Of a stretch of 64,000 nucleotides of DNA, positions 58,501-64,000 are shown one piece after another. The stretch covers positions 3,986,001 through 4,050,000 of the forward strand of contig BRXU01000003.1 of assembly GCA_030267565.1 (NCBI GenBank), read 5' to 3'. The stretch is from Pleodorina starrii (taxonomy: Eukaryota; Chlorophyta; Chlorophyceae; Chlamydomonadales; Volvocaceae). Made by a program: the position numbers and the translations under genes. Positions within the stretch are counted from its first letter, which is position 1. Each line of letters starts with the position of its first letter. Below the pieces are notes generated by a model, which did not search any database, was not told where the DNA came from, and was given only the letters and a program-made list of their open reading frames with translations.

Positions 58501-61500
58501 CACCGATGGGGTGAACACCGATGTTTGCAGTCAAACACCAGTGAGAAACAAACATGTGCGGCAGGATCAAACACGGGCGGACACACAGCGACACACAGCG
58601 ACACACACGCGGACATGGACATGCGGGGATGGGTCGGCGCACGGGGTCGGACACGACGGCTGAACACTGCTCAACACCGGGGACTCTCCGCCTCCACCTC
58701 CCGATTTCCCTCCCTCTCGTCTCCCTCCCCCCAATCGCAGGTACCTGGGAGCCCCCCGCGACATTGCCGGCCGCATCGACCAGTACTTCGACTACCTCAC
58801 CACCTACTCGCACCCCGGACCGGACGGCATGGCGCTCATTTCGCAGCTGCCCTCGTCCATGTTCCAGGTGCCGTACCTGCGGGGCAGCTCCAGGGGGGGG
58901 GGGCTGCCTGCGGGGCCTGCTGCCTGCGGGAAGTGTGACCTCTCTGGCACCTCGTGCCATCCCGTCCGTCCTGATGCGGGGCCAAGGAAACATGCGTGCC
59001 TGCAACCTCCGCCCCTCCTGCACCTTGCCACGTTCCCACCTTGTCCACCCCGATTTCATTCTCGCGTCGCTGCCCTCCGTGGTCGCCGCCCTCCAAGCCC
59101 TTCTCCGTGCCGCGGTGCCCCCGTGCATACGACAAATGACGGTGATCCATTTTTGGGGTCCAATTGTATTTGGGGTCCACTCACCGTATCCGGTGCGGTG
59201 CAATGTGTGCGCGTGTGTGGCTGCGTGTGTGTGCGTGTGTGATATATCTTGCCATCAGGACATAGCCATCTGGATGTACAAGGACCTGGTGACCAAGGTG
59301 CCTCTGTTCAAGGAGTGCGAGCCGGCCTTCATCGCGCAGCTGGTCATCCGGCTGAGGCTGGCGGTGTTTCTGCCGTCGGAGGTCATCTTCCGGATAGGCG
59401 ACGTGGGCCACGAAATGTACTTCATCACAAAGGTGAGGGATCACGGGCTGGGCTGAGCGGCGGCGCGTGTTAGCCAACTGAAATGAAATGCATTGAAATG
59501 CGCTGCACTGGGATGCCCACTGCGCTGACTGGGATGCCGTACGCTGCACTGGGATGCCGTACGCTGCACTGGGATGCCCACTGCACTGCGCTGCACTTCA
59601 GGGTCACGTGGCCGTTCACAACGACAATGGCGAGATGCTGGCCATCCTGCACAAGGGCGGCTTCTTCGGGGAGCTGGCACTGCTGGCCACCGCCCGCCGC
59701 ACCGCGCAGTGCGTGGCGCTGTGCCACTGCGATCTGACGCTGCTCATGGCACACGACCTGGTGGCGGCCATGAAGGACTTCCCGGACTCGGCGGAGAAGG
59801 TGCGGCGGAGGGCGGGGCGGGGGGCGGGGGGCGGATGGCAGAGGTTGCCATGTGAGGTGCGCGGACGCCCGTTTTGGAAGTGGACCTGCGCCTTGGGGCT
59901 GTTGTGATCTGTGTGCGTGTGAGCGCGGCTGGTGGGGGTGGGCGTGCCATGTGTGGGGGGGCCGTGCGTTATGTGGGGTGGCAAGCGCTTACGTAAGGTA
60001 AAGTTCCCGAAGCTTGAGGCGCGCGCGTGCGTGCGCTGGTTGCGGGCTTGCTGCGTGGCGGGGGCGGTGTATGCACCCGGCGACGTGCCTGGCATTGCAT
60101 GGCCTTGCAAGGGACGTCACCCACCCTCGGGCCCTCTGCTCCGCCCTCCTCCCCCCCGCTGCGATTTCATCCTTGTTGTCCCCTCCCCCCCCGGTCCTTG
60201 TTGTCCGCAGGTTCGCGCACACGCCGTCAAGCGCCTGAACGACATGCAGACTGCGGGCAAGGTGGCGCGAGAGGCGCACGCGTACCCGGCCCCGCGCCAC
60301 CTGAAGAAGCTCAACCCCGCGGCGGCGGAGGCGGAGGAGCTGGCGGCCACACAGGGCGGCGGGGGCGGTGGGCCCGGCAGCGGCGGCGGAGGGGTCGGCG
60401 GCGGAGGCGGCACGCCGCGGGGCGGCGCCCCCGGCGGCGGCGCCGGCGGCGGCGCCGGCGGGAGCGGAGGCGGCATGGGCATGTTGGGGACCGTCTCACC
60501 TCTGCTGACTTCGGCCTCTGGCGGCTTGGAGGCGGGAGCGGGCGGGGAGAGGATCGCGCTGCTGCGCCCGGCGGAAGGAGCTGCGGTGGGTGGTGGGGGC
60601 GGCGGGGCCCCGATCGGGTGGTCCGGGCTCTTTGGCGGCAAGGCGTACGGCACAGGGCAGGGTATCCTACGGTATGACAAGTTCCGCCCTCCCCGGTCCT
60701 GGGTCCGTCCTCTTCACATCGCCTCCGTCCCCCTGGAACCTGCTGCTGCGCTACCTTGTTCACCACCACCACCACCACGAGAGTGGCATCGGCTGCACAT
60801 GACACCGACACAGATTGAAAGGGAAAACAAAAGCGCCGATTCGAACGGGGCCCCTGTCGTCTCCCGACGTTTAAGGGCCTCTGCCTTGCCTTACCCATCC
60901 GTCCCCTCTCCTCGTCGTGGGTCGCTGCAGGACGAGGCGGACGCCTCCTCCGGCGCGGCCGCCGCGGGCGGGACCAGCGGCGACGGCCCCGGCGGTGGCG
61001 GCTCCGACCCCACCGCCGACCTGTCCGCCAGCACTCTGCAGCTCGTGGAGCAGGTCCAGGCCACCATCAGCCGACTGACGGGAAAGATTGAGGCCCTGCA
61101 GGTGACACTGGGCTGAGTGGCGCGTGGGGGTACGGTATCGTGTGGGGGCGTGCCCCTTTGGGCCCTGTATGGGCGTGTGGGTCGAAGGCTGCGTGCCTGC
61201 AGCCTGTCCTGTCCTGTCCTGTCAGGGGCCGATAGGGAGGAGGGGAGATGACGCAAGTTTGCGCAGGCTTGCGCAAGTGGGCCTTGCGGGGTCGGGCGTG
61301 CAGCGGCCCCTGCGTGTGTCTGCGTCCGTGTTGAGGTGTCGCGCCACCATCGGCGATCGTCGCCTTTCCCTCTTTTTTTTGACTCGTGCAGGGCAAGATG
61401 GGCAAGATCCACACGCGGCTGGGCCGGGTGGAGGCGAATCCCAACATTTTCAACACTGGGCCGCCCATGGGCGGGATGGCTGGCGACCCCGGCGGCGCGG

Positions 61501-61541
61501 GCAAGAACATTTTTGACGTTGACTTCGCAGGAGGCATGTAG
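55535..61541 (+). CDS. Voltage-sensor ion channel with cyclic-nucleotide-binding domain, non-GYG pore
   Basis: Eleven exons join in phase: 55535-55703, 55793-56141, 56936-57119, 57597-57788, 58087-58241, 58741-58867, 59259-59432, 59602-59799, 60211-60585, 60931-61101, 61392-61541; about 747 residues. S1-S6 are recognisable: YWDFFVLTLVVWTALIVPFE (S1), a charged S4 with LLRTPRLLRLGRLLRYFDRM, KLLFFMALVAHWVSCLWFML (S5) and TGILVIGACFYAIVVGHMSL (S6). The C-linker is followed by a CNB domain with GHEMYFITKGHVAVHNDNGE and the phosphate cassette FGELALLATARRTAQCVA. The fold is that of HCN/CNG/EAG channels, but the pore reads SFLLMIGNDISP, without the GYG potassium filter. The C-terminus is Gly/Ala-rich and then has two possible coiled-coil segments. 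The end of exon 9 is uncertain because the frame stays open to 61116. Membrane location follows from the fold. Confidence 0.92.
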
Positions 61542-64000
61542 GCTTCCCGCGCTGGCGCCATCGCACCCCTCTTCTTTCGAGCCAATCCCCTTTCTTGGCA
61601 AAGGACCGCGAGGCCCACGGGAGAGCGGAGAGCGGGGCAGAAGCAGAAGCACCACCGACGACTCAACCAATCGGGCTCGATAGCGCTTCTTTAATGTATT
61701 TCCATAGATCAGATCAAACTGAGGTGCGGCGGCCATAAGGGGTCGGCCACGTCTGTGCGCGTGCGGACGTGGCGCGGCGGCCACTCATTACCGGTAGGCA
61801 TAAGCGAGGTGCGGCGGCCGTAAGGCCAGTGTGAAAGCGTGCGAAAGAAGCGACGGCTGAAGAAATTAAGGGCGCGCCGCCAGCCACTGACCCACGGGTC
61901 GGTGGTTCTGGGTTCCAGCAGGCGCGTTCGGCACATCCGAGCGGTGACGAGGGGTGGGGGTGTGGTGAGGGCGCGCGATCGGCAAACACGTACTGGGCGC
62001 CAAGCGCTGCAGTGTTCCTTGCACTTTGCGCTGGTGTCTCATACATCATGAGCCGCTGTATGTGTATGTACGGATAGCACGACATGAGTGAGCGGGCGAG
62101 CGAGCGAGCGGGCGATTACCCGGCCTCTCTGTTGTCCGCCCTGGCGAGGACATCCACCCACCTGGGTGGGTGGGTGGGGCGTCGCGCACCTGCCTCCTAG
62201 GCAGGGCCAAGGCGAGACGCGGGGCACCGGTGATTGCGGCAACCATCCATCGGTGTGAAAGCGCCAAGCGAGCATCTGTGGCCACGGGCTGTGACTAGGA
62301 TTGTGGTCATCCCGGGTACTCGTATGTGGCATTGGCGTGGCTTTCGCCGGGAGTGTGACGTGACGCTGCTGGGAACGTGGGAAGAGGCGGCCGAGGGAAG
62401 GGGTCGCTTGCTATTGACGGGGAGGGGCGGGGCGCGGCGCGGCGGGGCGCGTATAGCTGTCTGGCCTGTCAGACGGCGCCGTCGGCGAGTATTGCAGCCG
62501 AAGAATCCTTTCCTTGGACACAGCTTCCAAGACTGCACGTGTCCGTTGCTCCGTTCGCCTCCCGCCTTTTGTGTGAGCTGCGCTGCAACTCAGCGCGAGT
62601 CCGCTCAGAGGTTAAGGGCGTCGCACGTTCATGTTGGGAGAGGAGCCTCATGACAGAAGGTCGAGACGCGAGCCTTGCGTTCATCTCAGGAATTTAGTTG
62701 TTGTTGCTGCTGTGGTTATTCGTGTCGGTTAAGTGATCATTTTGCACATTTCGTTCCGCGTAGAGTGCCGGTGCTGTGTGCCGTACACGCGGGCGCCGTA
62801 CAGGCCCAGGAAGCACTGACCATAATACGGACTGAGACGGCCCAGTGGCCCATTTTCACTCCGCACCCCCCCAAGGGTTCAAGGCATCGCTGGCTGGATT
62901 CCGGGGAGGCGGCCGCCGGCCTTCTCGCATGTCCCGGGCCTGGGGCGTCCCCGCCTTTGTCCCCGACATGGGGGCCTGCGGCGATGATGGACACGAAAAT
63001 CATACGCGGGGATACGCGATAGAGGATCCTGAGCGTCGGCAGGCAATGTGCATATTCGGTTCGTGTGGTGTTCTTGAACGATGAAATAAAGTCGGAGCGA
63101 AGCGCTCGCGGGCGCGCTTGCGCGGCGGCGATTGCAGCGGCGATGGACTGTGTGCATGCGCGCAATGCTGGCTTGGGAGGGCCCCCAGGATTGTGTTTCA
63201 TTGGGCTTGTGGTTTTCTATGAGGCGGTTTACGGACAGGGATGCAATCGCCATTCAGCGAGCTCTCCAGTCCTCTGGTGGGCGCGGTGCTAGGCGGCACC
63301 ATCGTGCCGCGCATGCACCTGCCACTCCCGCTTTTGCGCCGTGCTTTGCGTGCATGAGCCACTGCGTGTAGAGCGATTGCCGAATGCCGATCCTTTTCTT
63401 CTTGGCGGGTAGTACCCGGACAACTTCGGGAGCACCTTCGACCCGGACTCGTGTGGTGGTAAGAGGAGCGTGCGGAGAACCGACTGCGGCCTGATCCTGA
63501 AGGATCAATGGGCCCTTAATCTTGTGCCTGCTGAGTTGGTGGTTGGTGGCCCCGCGAGGCCAGCGGGGCGGGACCTGGCTGAGGCGCCGCGAGGTCGAAG
63601 GATTCACACCTTCACAAAGTCGTGGTCACGTGTCGTGGGGTGCGAGCTCTGTTCCCCTGCGCAGGAGCGCGGTCACGTCCGGCTCCAGGCAGCTTCGTGG
63701 CAGGTGGTTTGCTGCTGGTTACTGTTGTCATTGTTGTTGTCGTTGTTACTGTGGGGCTCCGGAGCCTCACTAGGGTTGTGGCCAGAGGACGCAGGTGTCA
63801 GTTGGGACTCCACACTCCAGGGAGGTGGCGGTCCTCCCTAGGCTTAGGCTTCTCTCGAGCGTTGGGCTGACGAACGGTGACTTGTGTAGAGGGAACTGCG
63901 GCTCGTCAGGGGGGAGGGAGGGGCGCCAGAGGGGCTCAAGCCCTGCAAGCCGCGCTGTCGGTAGGGAGCGTGTGGTGATATGCGGTTGGTGGGTGGCTCT
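61542..64000. other. Right-edge region, no supported gene
   Basis: Starts with the channel 3'UTR. Near-identical 20-base direct repeats GAGGTGCGGCGGCC(A/G)TAAGG lie at 61721-61740 and 61806-61825, with a hairpin GCCACGTC/GACGTGGC (61746-61773) between them. Short GAGC/GGGT simple repeats occur at about 62092-62176. Open frames up to about 125 codons are present but none has a recognisable domain. Confidence 0.45.

Overview
The window looks like nuclear DNA of a volvocine or chlamydomonad green alga. The evidence is high GC with Ala-, Gly- and Gln-rich low-complexity runs inside proteins, many GT-AG introns per gene, candidate TGTAA polyadenylation words, degenerate TTTTAGGG telomere-type repeats in an intron, and a gene set that is typically eukaryotic (MCM4, a P4 flippase, a TMEM115 homologue, a mitoribosomal protein, a CUE/Smr protein). 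Nothing looks prokaryotic, plastid or viral. The species cannot be named from the sequence.

Nine multi-exon protein genes were assembled by hand from splice sites, phase continuity and family motifs. From left to right they are: (1) a caspase-fold protein on minus, 709-2337, running towards the left edge; (2) a 17-kb, 24-exon P4-ATPase lipid flippase on plus, about 3977-21250; (3) a small putative mitoribosomal mL59/64 protein on plus, 22441-23218, with an apparent 1-base frameshift; (4) the replicative helicase subunit MCM4 on minus, 15 exons, 25899-34704; (5) a stand-alone LON-domain protein on plus, 37083-39503; (6) a CUE-DUF1771-Smr protein on minus, 43120-46898; (7) an isochorismatase-family cysteine hydrolase on plus, 48736-51025; (8) a TMEM115/DUF1751 Golgi membrane protein on plus, 52358-54539; (9) a six-transmembrane channel with a cyclic-nucleotide-binding domain on plus, 55535-61541. 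Exon phases join without conflict in every gene except at the mL59/64 frameshift.

The genes do not form one pathway and each appears to be transcribed alone, as is usual for an algal chromosome arm. Gaps of 1-3.6 kb between genes hold UTRs, microsatellites, lower-GC blocks that look like decayed mobile DNA, and a few unrecognised reading frames. No tRNA, rRNA, CRISPR array or complete transposon was recognised.

The features most worth a second look are: a 557-bp near-perfect inverted repeat in a flippase intron; 51 perfect copies of an 8-bp unit in another flippase intron; a caspase-like protein that seems to have lost both catalytic residues; an ion channel whose pore lacks the GYG filter; an imperfectly palindromic 12-mer (GACCC-NN-GGGTC) that recurs far more often than base composition predicts; a short motif shared by several introns; and a 30-bp perfect palindrome between two genes.
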